Assembly (NCBI GenBank): GCA_001970955.1
Contig: MPUH01000384.1
Span: forward strand, 1 to 58,843
From: Stentor coeruleus
Lineage: Eukaryota > Ciliophora > Heterotrichea > Heterotrichida > Stentoridae
DNA: 58,843 nt
Reading direction: 5' to 3'
Shown in pieces: positions 29,803 to 38,603 of the stretch. Positions within the stretch are counted from its first letter, which is position 1. Each line of letters begins with the position of its first letter. The notes below the pieces were generated by a model, which saw nothing but the letters and a program-made list of their open reading frames with translations, searched no databases and was not told the origin of the DNA. Both the position numbers and the translations under genes were made by a program.

Positions 29803-30304
29803 ATTTTGTATTTGGCATAGGGATGAGATTAGGAAAATGCTTTTTTGGGGATGCTTTTTTATATGTGAGTTGTTTGGAATTGGAGATTTTTTTGAAAACG
29901 TTGAGAAGATAGATGTGTTTGGATTTTTTTAGATAGTTTTTTAAGAAGAGGATATGCTTTGGGTGATAAAAATACTTAAACTAATCTAATATATTATATA
30001 GCATAACAACAAAATATATTTCACAAATCAAATCAGATAGTTTTCTCCAAAACTTCTATTTCCTTGCACCTAAACAAAAAACTTTACAGCCTTTAACTTA
30101 AAAAATTTCATCATTCCTATTTCCAAACCCTAAAATCCATATATTTCAAAACTTTCTAGCCTATCCTTAATTATAAAACTCTTACACCCTAACACCATTC
30201 TGCCTTCATAAATCTTCTCAATCAGTAGCCTTTTCATATCTTCTTATACAAGCCTACAAAAAATAAAATCCAAAAACCCAATAAATAAAATGCTATATTA
30301 AAAA
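29803..30304. other. intergenic, no gene seen
   Basis: Next to the importin alpha start (29803-29960) the + strand is G-rich with only about four C, that is, a G-poor leader on the coding strand. From 29970 to 30304 the + strand is C-rich. Confidence 0.5.
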
Positions 30305-30559
30305 TTATCTGATTTTATACTTCGTCGGAGGAGCTTTAGAAGAAAAACATGACTTAGGCATTCTTCCTTCATTATAAGAAGAACCAGACTGGGTGCGTGG
30401 ATCAGCTGTTCCAGAAAAGCATTCGTTATGATAAAAAAGTCTAATCCTTCTTCCATCACGATAAACAACTTTATCACCTTTTTCTATAGGCATATGACAT
30501 TCTCTACAATTATGCCCGAATCTTTGTTGAACCCCGTATCCAATAGTCCAATATTCCAT
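30305..30559 (-). CDS. small zinc-binding protein (C2HC, PARP-finger-like)
   Basis: An 84-residue protein with a compact zinc-ligand pattern: GHNCRECHMPIEKGDKVVY then RLFYHNECFSG, i.e. C..C (about 18-21) and H..C (about 44-47). The KGDKVVYRDGRR stretch between them resembles the loop of PARP-type or LIM-like fingers, in which CxxC and HxxC pairs flank a beta hairpin. The C-terminal tail is Ser/Lys-rich and disordered. Function is unknown; it may bind nucleic acid or protein. Its ATG is 33 nt from the divergent coiled-coil gene's ATG. Confidence 0.7.
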   Translation of the reverse strand: MEYWTIGYGVQQRFGHNCRECHMPIEKGDKVVYRDGRRIRLFYHNECFSGTADPRTQSGSSYNEGRMPKSCFSSKAPPTKYKIR

Positions 30560-30592
30560 GTAATTATTTATTAAATCAGATAATTAAAAATA

Positions 30593-31123
30593 ATGGAAAA
30601 TTTAGAAAGTTTTATCAGTACTTATAGAAACCAGGTTTATCCATTGCAGAAAGTTAATAGTGAACTTAAGATACGTAAAGCTGAACTTGAAGATTATAGT
30701 AAAAAACTAGATCACGAAAAGGATTCTATTCCTAATGAAATCAGTAACTATATTATGTGGAATAAAGATCTCAGCGAATCTTTACTTATTTTATCAAAAG
30801 AGATTAAAAAACTTACAATCGAAATCGACCATGAAGAAAAAGATGCAATAGAAATTTGCGAGAAATTACAATTTGAAGAAAATATAAGGGAAACAGAAAA
30901 GCAAAGACTTAAGCTAAAACTAGAAAAAAAATCTAATTTACTAGAAACCACAAAAAACCGAATCAAAAATCTATCAGAAGAAATCGATGAATTAAATAGA
31001 AAAAAATCCCAACTTGAAAACAAAACCAAAGATTTACTATCACAAAAAGATCATAAAAAAAATGTACATAAAAATCTCGTCAGCGATATAAGTTCTATCC
31101 TCAAAAACACTATATTACAATAA
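30593..31123 (+). CDS. coiled-coil protein, unknown
   Basis: A 176-residue protein that is almost entirely predicted coiled coil: Leu/Ile at heptad spacing with Glu/Lys/Asn between, from about residue 10 to 160. No other motif. It resembles short IFT or basal-body coiled-coil proteins in length and composition, but I cannot assign a family. It is divergent from the zinc-finger gene with 33 nt between starts, and 76 nt upstream of the next gene in the same direction. Confidence 0.65.
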   Translation: MENLESFISTYRNQVYPLQKVNSELKIRKAELEDYSKKLDHEKDSIPNEISNYIMWNKDLSESLLILSKEIKKLTIEIDHEEKDAIEICEKLQFEENIRETEKQRLKLKLEKKSNLLETTKNRIKNLSEEIDELNRKKSQLENKTKDLLSQKDHKKNVHKNLVSDISSILKNTILQ

Positions 31124-31199
31124 TCCTTTAGAATAAAAGTTAGCCATATTTCAAAATATCTTATCCATAGTACGTTTTTTTATAAATAATACATTTATT

Positions 31200-31874
31200 A
31201 TGGGCTGTACTTTGAGAAAACCTAATGTTGAGCAAGAAAAAGTATTAGGGGATTTAGAAGAGTCATTAGGGTTTTCAGGTCATACATCAGAAGAATTAGA
31301 TCTGCATATAAGAAAATTCAGTAGTAATAATCGGCTTAATCAAAGCCAGCTTATTGATTTTTTGAACACCCTTAAGCTTATAGCTTGGGACAACAGAAAG
31401 CAAATTATTGCATTTTATGATAAATTCCAAGCTGAACCTGGGAAATACTTATTAAAGCCTTTGCTTATTATGGTAATCATAATGGGAAGCTCCCCTTCAC
31501 ATATAAAAGCAAAGCTTATATTTGAAGCTTATGATACTGAGAACTCCAAAAGACTTTCTGTAAGTACTTTGCAAGAAATTATTGACTTAATACTATCGGT
31601 TTGCCTAGACAAACTCCCAGCGCTATCAGAAATTAAGTTAACCTCAGTAGAAATGATTAAAAACTATATCCTCACTCTTAATGAAAACAGGCTTACTGCC
31701 AAAAGCCATATGCTCAAACTATTTCTACCATTTGATAGCGCTGTGAATGATTGCGTTTACAAGGACCAGTTCATAATAAATTGTTACAAAGAAGAGCCTG
31801 CATCAAAACTTTTAACACCAGAAGGCCTTAGATCGTTTATTTACACATTAAATAAATCAGCAGGCGTGGTATGA
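31200..31874 (+). CDS. EF-hand-like protein with an N-acylation motif
   Basis: A 224-residue helical protein. MGCTLRKP fits N-myristoylation of Gly2 with palmitoylatable Cys3, so membrane association is likely. The body resembles neuronal-calcium-sensor/calcineurin-B folds: helix-loop-helix units around NRLNQSQLIDFLNTL, and KLIFEAYDTENSKRLSVSTLQEII where DTENSKRLSVST occupies the EF-loop position. The loop lacks the usual acidic residue at position 12, so Ca binding is doubtful. The frame ends in TGA, the rare stop here; a further in-frame TAA follows nine codons after the stretch, giving no evidence against termination at TGA. Confidence 0.65.
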   Translation: MGCTLRKPNVEQEKVLGDLEESLGFSGHTSEELDLHIRKFSSNNRLNQSQLIDFLNTLKLIAWDNRKQIIAFYDKFQAEPGKYLLKPLLIMVIIMGSSPSHIKAKLIFEAYDTENSKRLSVSTLQEIIDLILSVCLDKLPALSEIKLTSVEMIKNYILTLNENRLTAKSHMLKLFLPFDSAVNDCVYKDQFIINCYKEEPASKLLTPEGLRSFIYTLNKSAGVV

Positions 31875-31932
31875 TTTAAGTATCTAAAATAAAGGCTTTT
31901 TTTTTATATAAAAGTTGATAAAAAACTTATAA

Positions 31933-32826
31933 TTATTTTCCTTTTGTTGGACGTAAAGTGAAATTCGGGGTAAATTTTGTTTTTGGAAGGTCAGAGACAA
32001 AATTTGTGATTGTAGAATTTAAGGAGATTTCAAGGGTGAAGGAGTTGTTTATTGGGGATGCTGGCCAAAGAGTATCAGGTTTATTTTCGTTGGTTGTTGA
32101 GAAAAGAGCTTCTGGAGCTGAGTTGTCAGGATTTTCTTGGGTTATAATAGCATCTGGGCCACCTGTTCTAGGAAAGTTCACTTCACGGAATGAATCATCA
32201 TCTAAATCTATGGTTTGATTTGCTCGTTTTGGCAAGTTAATCCTCATCCTTTTTATCCACCTAACAGCACAAACAAACACCAAACCCAAGCTCTGAAACC
32301 TTAAAAAATAAGAAAACTTTTCAAGTTTCTTTATCCTATCAATAGCCCCTACTAACAACCTTTCAGCTTTTCCAATCCTATTCATATTAACATAATTCAT
32401 CAAATCAAAAGGTTCTTTTCTATATTTCTCAAAGAAAGTTATAAGAGAATTATATAAGCCTTCAATAGACTTTATAGCAATAGCAGCTTGTTGTAATGAG
32501 AATTTCATTGAAATATTCCCGGTTGCAATTTTAGGTATAGGTACATTTTTTGAGATTGCCCCTGTTCTTAAGCATTCGGTTTTGAGTTTTTCAAAAACTT
32601 CTGTAAGAAGTTCTAAGATATATGAAAGATCATCTATAATACATGTTTCTCTATGTATATAAATTAAAGATCTACATAGAGCTTTAAAACCTTGTTTAAG
32701 GGCGTCTATATCCCATTTAAGATCATATCCTGTTTTTATTTTTGCTATTAAAGCCTTATTGTTATAACCTATGTATACTTGTGATGAATCTATTGAGTCT
32801 GTGTTAAAAGCTTGATAACTACCCAT
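31933..32826 (-). CDS. hypothetical helical protein with one hydrophobic segment
   Basis: A 297-residue protein I cannot assign. The first 200 residues are mainly helical with Leu/Ile spacing. A hydrophobic segment near residues 176-192 (FLRFQSLGLVFVCAVRW) is followed by basic RMRINLPKRAN, resembling a membrane segment with a positive flank. The last 100 residues are Asn/Ser/Thr/Pro-rich and probably disordered. The start is MGSYQAF; residue 6 is Ala, so N-myristoylation is not favoured. A peroxin-11-like layout was considered but no signature supports it. Confidence 0.6.
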   Translation of the reverse strand: MGSYQAFNTDSIDSSQVYIGYNNKALIAKIKTGYDLKWDIDALKQGFKALCRSLIYIHRETCIIDDLSYILELLTEVFEKLKTECLRTGAISKNVPIPKIATGNISMKFSLQQAAIAIKSIEGLYNSLITFFEKYRKEPFDLMNYVNMNRIGKAERLLVGAIDRIKKLEKFSYFLRFQSLGLVFVCAVRWIKRMRINLPKRANQTIDLDDDSFREVNFPRTGGPDAIITQENPDNSAPEALFSTTNENKPDTLWPASPINNSFTLEISLNSTITNFVSDLPKTKFTPNFTLRPTKGK

Positions 32827-33452
32827 TTTTTTATATATTGGAAAAGAGGTTATTATAAGATTTAGATGATTATTAAATCTGGATAACGTAATAGTTTTAT
32901 TTATATTTGGAATGCTTGTGTTTAAGAGGAATAATTTTGGAGATGTTGGATTATTTGGATAATATTATTGTGTTGATAATTTCATAGCTTTGGGAATTAA
33001 TGTTTGTATGTAGTGATTTTTATCATATTATAAAATTTGAGTTTTTGGGAAGTTATAAATCAAAGAGCGTATTTATTAATGTATTTTGAAATAGATCAAC
33101 TTATGGGATATTGAAACTATAAACTTGTTGTTAATAGTTTGCGGATTTTTGTGAAAATGATGTGTTATCTCTTAGATTTTACCACTAATGTTGTAATAAA
33201 TTAAGTAGAGCTCTTACTGTATAATAAATAAACCCAAAATAAAATCCCACACCAAAAAAAATCCCACCACCAAAACCTCAAAAGCCCAATCCTATCCTCA
33301 ACAAACTCCCAATTCCTACAACAACCTCCTTATCCCTTATCCTTATCAGCCTCTATCCAAATCTCATCCTACCATAGCCTTCTTACAAAAATTGCATATT
33401 AATAATCTCCTCAAACATCAAAAAATCACCTAATTATCATTTACATCAAAAT
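32827..33452. other. intergenic, no gene seen
   Basis: The + strand is G/T-rich to about 33170 (leader of the minus-strand gene) and C-rich, nearly G-free, at 33230-33450 (3' flank of the next minus-strand gene). No gene recognised. Confidence 0.5.
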
Positions 33453-34307
33453 CTATAAACTTAATGATTGCTTAAGTGCTTCAAGGTAATCTATGGCAAC
33501 TCTTATATTCAGCACAACATCAATCCCAAGCCATTCTTGATAAGTTTCACTAAACAAACGGAAAGTCGATACATAATCCCCTGGTGCTTTACTAACAATC
33601 CCTTTAAGCAATATAGTTTTCTTACATCCAACATTCAATGTGAAATCAAAAAGAGTAGGCGAATAATCAAAAGGAATTTCTCCACTTGTTTGCTTTAAAG
33701 TTAAATTTGATATTGGTTGAACACTCATATTACATACTAAAATATGTACAACTGCTTCTTCATTAACTGCATATATCAGATTTTTCTTTGGGAATATATC
33801 AACACTTACAACTAAAGGTAAAACTGTTTCTAGAACAAGATGAGGATGAGTGACTGTCACAATGCATTTATGGCAAAAATTCATATTTGAACATTCTCTA
33901 CAAATGTATCTTATTTCTCCAACATTTTCTCTACAAACATCGCAGTCAACTTCATGAACACCTGAGACTGATAAGATAAAGAAATCTGGGTGAGGGTGAA
34001 GAAAAGTATCCCTGCATTTGCAGCATAACTCAAAATTTATGCATTGTTTGCATTTGAACCTTATGCCTATTATAGGGGTTTCACCACATCCAGAACATCC
34101 GGCTCCAACGTGTTGTACTCCTCGGAACATGTGAAGGTTTTTTGATAATGAACTGTAATTCAACAGATTTTTTGCCTGGCTTTGAAGCTTTTCAAGACGC
34201 ATTGTTTGCCTTTCTTGCTCTTCTTCAATTTCTTGAAGTGTTTTTAATACTAGACTTATGCATTGATGTGAAGGACTGGAAGGTTCTTGGCAGTATTCGC
34301 ACTCCAT
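33453..34307 (-). CDS. ZZ zinc-finger protein with NBR1-like C-terminal domain
   Basis: A 284-residue protein. The N-terminus carries CEYC and a short coiled coil (about 20-50). A ZZ finger (about 66-105) reads CSGCGETPIIGIRFKCKQC then FELCCKC, and a second ZZ-like unit (about 115-150) reads CDVCRENVGEIRYICRECS then FCHKCIVTVTHPH. The remaining ~125 residues form an Ig-like beta domain ending PGDYVSTFRLFSETYQEWLG and VVLNIRV, resembling the FW domain of NBR1. ZZ plus FW is the core of NBR1-type autophagy receptors. The PB1 and UBA domains of animal NBR1 are absent, so the autophagy role is inference. Confidence 0.72.
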   Translation of the reverse strand: MECEYCQEPSSPSHQCISLVLKTLQEIEEEQERQTMRLEKLQSQAKNLLNYSSLSKNLHMFRGVQHVGAGCSGCGETPIIGIRFKCKQCINFELCCKCRDTFLHPHPDFFILSVSGVHEVDCDVCRENVGEIRYICRECSNMNFCHKCIVTVTHPHLVLETVLPLVVSVDIFPKKNLIYAVNEEAVVHILVCNMSVQPISNLTLKQTSGEIPFDYSPTLFDFTLNVGCKKTILLKGIVSKAPGDYVSTFRLFSETYQEWLGIDVVLNIRVAIDYLEALKQSLSL

Positions 34308-35157
34308 TTATAATAGTATTATTTATTTGGATGATTTAAAAGATTCAATGTGTTTTCGCCACTTCGGGATTGATATAAGTGGTTAATTTTTTTCTATAAG
34401 GAAATAAAAATTCTTATGGGCTATTCATTAAAGAGGACCCAAACTTTAATATTGAAATTGTGTTAAAGGATCTCAAGGCTTGCAACTACCTATTCTATTG
34501 ACTATTTTCTAAGTATTGACAATTTTGAAATAAAAGTCGAAATATTTTCTAATTCAAAATGCATAAGCCCCAGAAGATAAATCCTATAATGAATTTTTTT
34601 CCAAGTTTATGTTGCAAGATTTACCTTGATTTTCATGCTTAGGATTTATTATTGATTTCCATTATTTGTATAGTTTTTCATTTTATATAATAACGTCATT
34701 ACTTGTATCTTTACATTTTAGTTTGGTTAGGAGTTAAAAAAAATTCAACCAAAGTTTTAATGATACAGAAAATAAAAACTTTAAATTATGTACTATCATT
34801 ATAATAAAATGAATTTTCTGATAGCCAGATGAATATTGTGATAAAAGCTATTGATAAGGCTGATTAGCAAAAAATAATTTACGAATTATAGTGTTGATAT
34901 AAAAACAAAAAATTATCAGCCTCTCATACTTATATAAATCCTTATTCACCTTAGCTTTTTCAATAAATTAAACTATTTTCTTATACCCAAAAAGCAATTT
35001 TAATCCTACTAATTTATAAACTTTTCATAGTAAAAAATCACAAAACAGCCTATTTTCTAACACCCACTAAAATTTTTAATATTTATTTTTTAATTCATTC
35101 TTTTGATCACGGTCTTAAAAATCTTATTCATTCCATTTATGCTTTTATTAATCCTTA
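34308..35157. other. 850-nt intergenic stretch, no gene seen
   Basis: AT-rich, without a convincing ORF. It separates two minus-strand genes. The stretch near 34900-35157 is C-rich/G-poor on the + strand, matching the G-rich 3' flank of the next minus-strand gene. Confidence 0.5.
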
Positions 35158-36102
35158 TCAAGCCATGACCCTATTTGCAACCAACAATTGATCATTATTC
35201 TTCACCAAAGCTTCAACTTCACATTGAGACAAACTTGCAAAAAGCGCACTCGCTGATTCAAAAAAATCATCGAAAGTTAAGCTCACATGATAATTACATA
35301 TCTCTTCTAAAAGAGGATGGAGGATTTTGGCCTGCCATAACTCCAGATTGTGTTTTAATATTGTCTTCTCATTAATTTGTTTTTTTTCATTAGGTCTTAA
35401 CCTCTGAAAAATTTCTTCACAACGCAAATAAATTAACCTGCTTCTAATTGTTTGTGAAAGTTCTGAAGAAAACTGTTTTATTGGTAATTGACATTCATGT
35501 TGGCTTTTATTTTTTTCATGAAGTCTTATCAAATACTCAGGCAAATTATTAATAGGAAATTCTCTTTTTTCAGGTTTATTATATTTGATTTTCTCTAAAC
35601 TTCCAACTTTTCTTTCAGCATTTTCAACTAAAGCAAAACTTTTGTTCTTTTTTTCGTTTGTTTTCCTATTTCCAGCCTGACAATTTTCTAAATCCTTAAA
35701 AGGTTTAACACTTTGAAAACAAGGGCTTCCATCTGAAACTGCTCTTCGGTGTCCTTTTTTCTTATAAGCCTGTGCATATCCTTCATTCCTTTTACAATTT
35801 TTTACTTTTTCCCCTGGACAATTTTCTTTGACTTCTAGTTTTTCTCCTGTTTTCCCAAATCTTAAAAGCTCTTTTTGTTTATTTTCCCTTTGCACCCTTA
35901 ATTGCTTCTTAATTTCTGCTAGTAAAACATGTTTTATGACTAATCCATAACAGTGTCTTTTACAAAAGTTTTCAACTAAATCTACACATTTTTCAGAGCT
36001 CTTGATTTCTACTTCCTCAATAACCCCTAGAGTTGTAACAAAACAAGCCTTAGCAAGACCGTTTTTCACTGTGATTATCACTTTTGGACTGCTTTTTTCC
36101 AT
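35158..36102 (-). CDS. hypothetical protein, charged central region
   Basis: A 314-residue protein. Residues 1-75 look folded (alternating hydrophobics, KVIITVKNGLAKACFVTTLG). Residues 75-190 are Lys/Glu/Asn-rich and disordered. Residues 195-310 look helical with a well-spaced hydrophobic pattern (LPEYLIRLHEKN; SRLIYLRCEEIFQRLRP; HPLLEEICNYHVSLTFDDFF). I do not recognise the family. The frame ends ATG GCT TGA directly followed by TAA, a tandem stop. Confidence 0.6.
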   Translation of the reverse strand: MEKSSPKVIITVKNGLAKACFVTTLGVIEEVEIKSSEKCVDLVENFCKRHCYGLVIKHVLLAEIKKQLRVQRENKQKELLRFGKTGEKLEVKENCPGEKVKNCKRNEGYAQAYKKKGHRRAVSDGSPCFQSVKPFKDLENCQAGNRKTNEKKNKSFALVENAERKVGSLEKIKYNKPEKREFPINNLPEYLIRLHEKNKSQHECQLPIKQFSSELSQTIRSRLIYLRCEEIFQRLRPNEKKQINEKTILKHNLELWQAKILHPLLEEICNYHVSLTFDDFFESASALFASLSQCEVEALVKNNDQLLVANRVMA

Positions 36103-36369
36103 AATGCTTTATATTTCCGTTAAGGGAAATGATGAGTATTTCATAATTTTAAATGGAAAATTTTATAATAATTAGCGATTTATTTTAAAACTTGTATGAT
36201 TTTTAAGCGTAGTTTTTTTATAGAAATTCAAGTGTGAGTTTGAATGAATTGGCACTTTTGTGATTTGGGATGTATAGTGTTATGGAATTTTTGTTATTGG
36301 ATAAAATTAGATAAGGAAATATTAAGGAAAACATAGTGCTAATATTTGTGGGATAATCAGTTAGATATA

Positions 36370-36480
36370 CTAATATGAAATTTTAATTTCCTCAAATATG
36401 TCTCTAGCTTTATGTGTTGTGCTTAACTCATAGAATTCATCTCTAGCTAAAACTGACCAGCTACTTTTTTGTTCGCCCAT
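36370..36480 (-). CDS. possible 36-residue small ORF
   Basis: Starting at ATG (36478-36480) the minus strand encodes MGEQKSSWSVLARDEF followed by YELSTTHKARDIFEEIKISY and TAG. The composition looks coding rather than AT-drift, and MGEQKSS fits an N-myristoylation motif. It lies 3' of the phosphodiesterase gene on the same strand and might be a small gene or a remnant of a downstream exon; no 15-16 nt intron joins the two. Confidence is low. Confidence 0.3.
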   Translation of the reverse strand: MGEQKSSWSVLARDEFYELSTTHKARDIFEEIKISY

Positions 36481-36514
36481 AAGTTTTTTAGTATATTATT
36501 TAATATTTTAGTTA

Positions 36515-38563
36515 CTAAATATCAAATTTTTCTATTGTTGTTATATTGGAGCAGACAACGTTTACCCTTTTGTTAGTCTCGATATTGTTTATAAGTTCTT
36601 TAATATTAGAATCTACATAACAATCCCAAGCTATATACAACGGCAAAACAATTGTTGTTATTATTTGCTTGTTATCATTATCAAAATCTACTATTGGTGT
36701 ATGAAAAGAACTTTCATAAATTTGATCATCATTAAAAGATTTTATAAACTCAAGTTTTATTCTTTCAGCCCATTTTTCATATATATTCCAATCTTTAGCA
36801 TAATGTCCAACATCAGCACATTTCAAAGCGTAGCTTTGAACAAACAAAGCTTCTCCTTCTGTAAAAAATTGCATATACTTATCAACCATAGCCTTCATTT
36901 TCCCAGCAGCTTCAAAAAAATACATAGCATCAGTCCCTAAAATCATTTCAATCACTTGCTTTCTAAAAACTTTAAAATCATTCGGTAAAAATTTCTTAGT
37001 AAAATTGCAATGATCTAATAATAAAATATTAAAAACTAATGAACAATGCATGTTTTCAAGAACACTATGATCATTATATAAAAGAGTTAAATTTGATAAA
37101 GAGTTGATTTGAGTTGAATTAGATTGACCTGGATGTTTAACATCATGACCTAAAGCTGAGACTATAGTTATAAGCATATCTAAAGATTTGAAATTTTCGA
37201 TACGAGTGATTTTTAAAAGACAGAGGATGTTGTGTAAAACATCAGCTGCGTGATAAGCCCCATGATATGGTAAATGATTATAGTTCTATTTAATCATTAC
37301 TTTTTGTAGTTCTGTAAAAAAAGAATTAAACTCAGAAATTTGATTATCTAATAGTTCTATAATACCGGGGAATTTCATGCACACTTTATTGATAAGTTTA
37401 TTAAAAAGACCAACTTCAGGGACATTTAAAATATCAAACTTCCAATCAACACTAAAACCAATAAGTGTATCATCTTCACCAATTGGCTGTGCTACTGAAT
37501 TTTTCCTTGAGTTTAAACTGTTTAAAGAATTAAAAGTGTTTTCGTTGTACTGATCCAAACTTGAATAATCATCTATAAAAACAGGCATTTTAACTAAAAA
37601 AGCTTGAATTTTTTCAATGTTGTCAATAGCGATCATAACCTCTTTATACAACTTTTCTGTTATAAAAATCGCTACAATATGTTTAAGTAAATAAAACACT
37701 TGTTTACATGAACTTATAAGCTTTTCACGGTCAGTCTCAAATTTTTTCTCAGACTTCCTACTTAAAGAATTCGCTTCATCAACTTCTTTTTCTTGTTCAT
37801 ATATTTTCATATAAAGTGCACTCTGATGATTTCCTTGCCTACTAGTAAATACAACAATATACAAAACAATTATAGTAAAAATCGTCATTTCAGAAAAAAA
37901 CTCAAAATAATCATTACGTATCGATAGTAAAAACATTAGATTAGGACATAAAATCCCTAAAACGCCTACAATTGTTGTAAATGAACTATTGTTATAAATT
38001 AAATCCTTAAAAAGCACAATTGTAGATAAAATATACAGCAAACTTGTATGCTCAGTATAATTAACAGTTTCACCTAAACGTTTTCCTAAACATCGAGGGT
38101 CAGTAAAAGAAAAAAATACTATAGAAAATGTAGTTAAAAGTAAATAATAAAGTTTGACATGCTTTTTAGACCTTGGTAAATATTTGAAACTCAAAAGAAT
38201 AAAAGATTTTATCAGGATTATAAATACTAATGCTGAAAAGCTTATTGCAAATAAAATCTCTGATATGCTGTTGTTTATAAAATTCCCTATAATCACAAAC
38301 ATTTTATGTATAAGAATCAAAGAAAATACTATATGGAAAAAAATCATATTCACTTGGAAATCTTTTTTGAAATTTTCACTTGAGAAAAACATAGCCTCAT
38401 CATATTTTTTTCTGATTTCCTTTTTCGTGTGATTTTGACTATTTATATCAAATAGATGAGTTTTCTTTTCCTGTTCAGTAATTTTGTTTGAATATAATAT
38501 CGATAAAGAACTCATTTCTAATTCTGAGATTTCGTTTATGAATGTATTGTCTGGAGGCTGCAT
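36515..38563 (-). CDS. membrane-bound cyclic-nucleotide phosphodiesterase
   Basis: Two exons joined across the 15-nt intron 37286-37300 give about 677 residues. The N-terminal half has about six membrane segments (roughly residues 73-260), followed by a charged linker. The C-terminal HD-type PDE domain has YHGAYHAADVLHN across the splice junction, ALGHDVKHPGQSN as the metal-binding HD motif, LYNDHSVLENMH, and KCADVGHYAKDW with the metal-ligand Asp. It should hydrolyse cAMP or cGMP to 5'-NMP; specificity is not readable. Multi-spanning PDEs are typical of ciliates and other protists and may tie to ciliary signalling. The start is 40 nt from the divergent GCP-like gene. Confidence 0.9.
37286..37300 (-). 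other. 15-nt intron in the PDE gene
   Basis: The minus strand reads gtaatgattaaatag after CTA CAA AAA. Removal joins LQK to NYNHLPYHGAYHAADV, completing the first PDE motif. A at position 10. Confidence 0.92.
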
Positions 38564-38603
38564 TTTTATATTACAATAAATATCTATTAAACAATATACA
38601 AAA

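Noticed and set aside
31933-32826. Peroxin-11-like protein
   Set aside because: Only length and one hydrophobic segment agree; no family motif could be seen.
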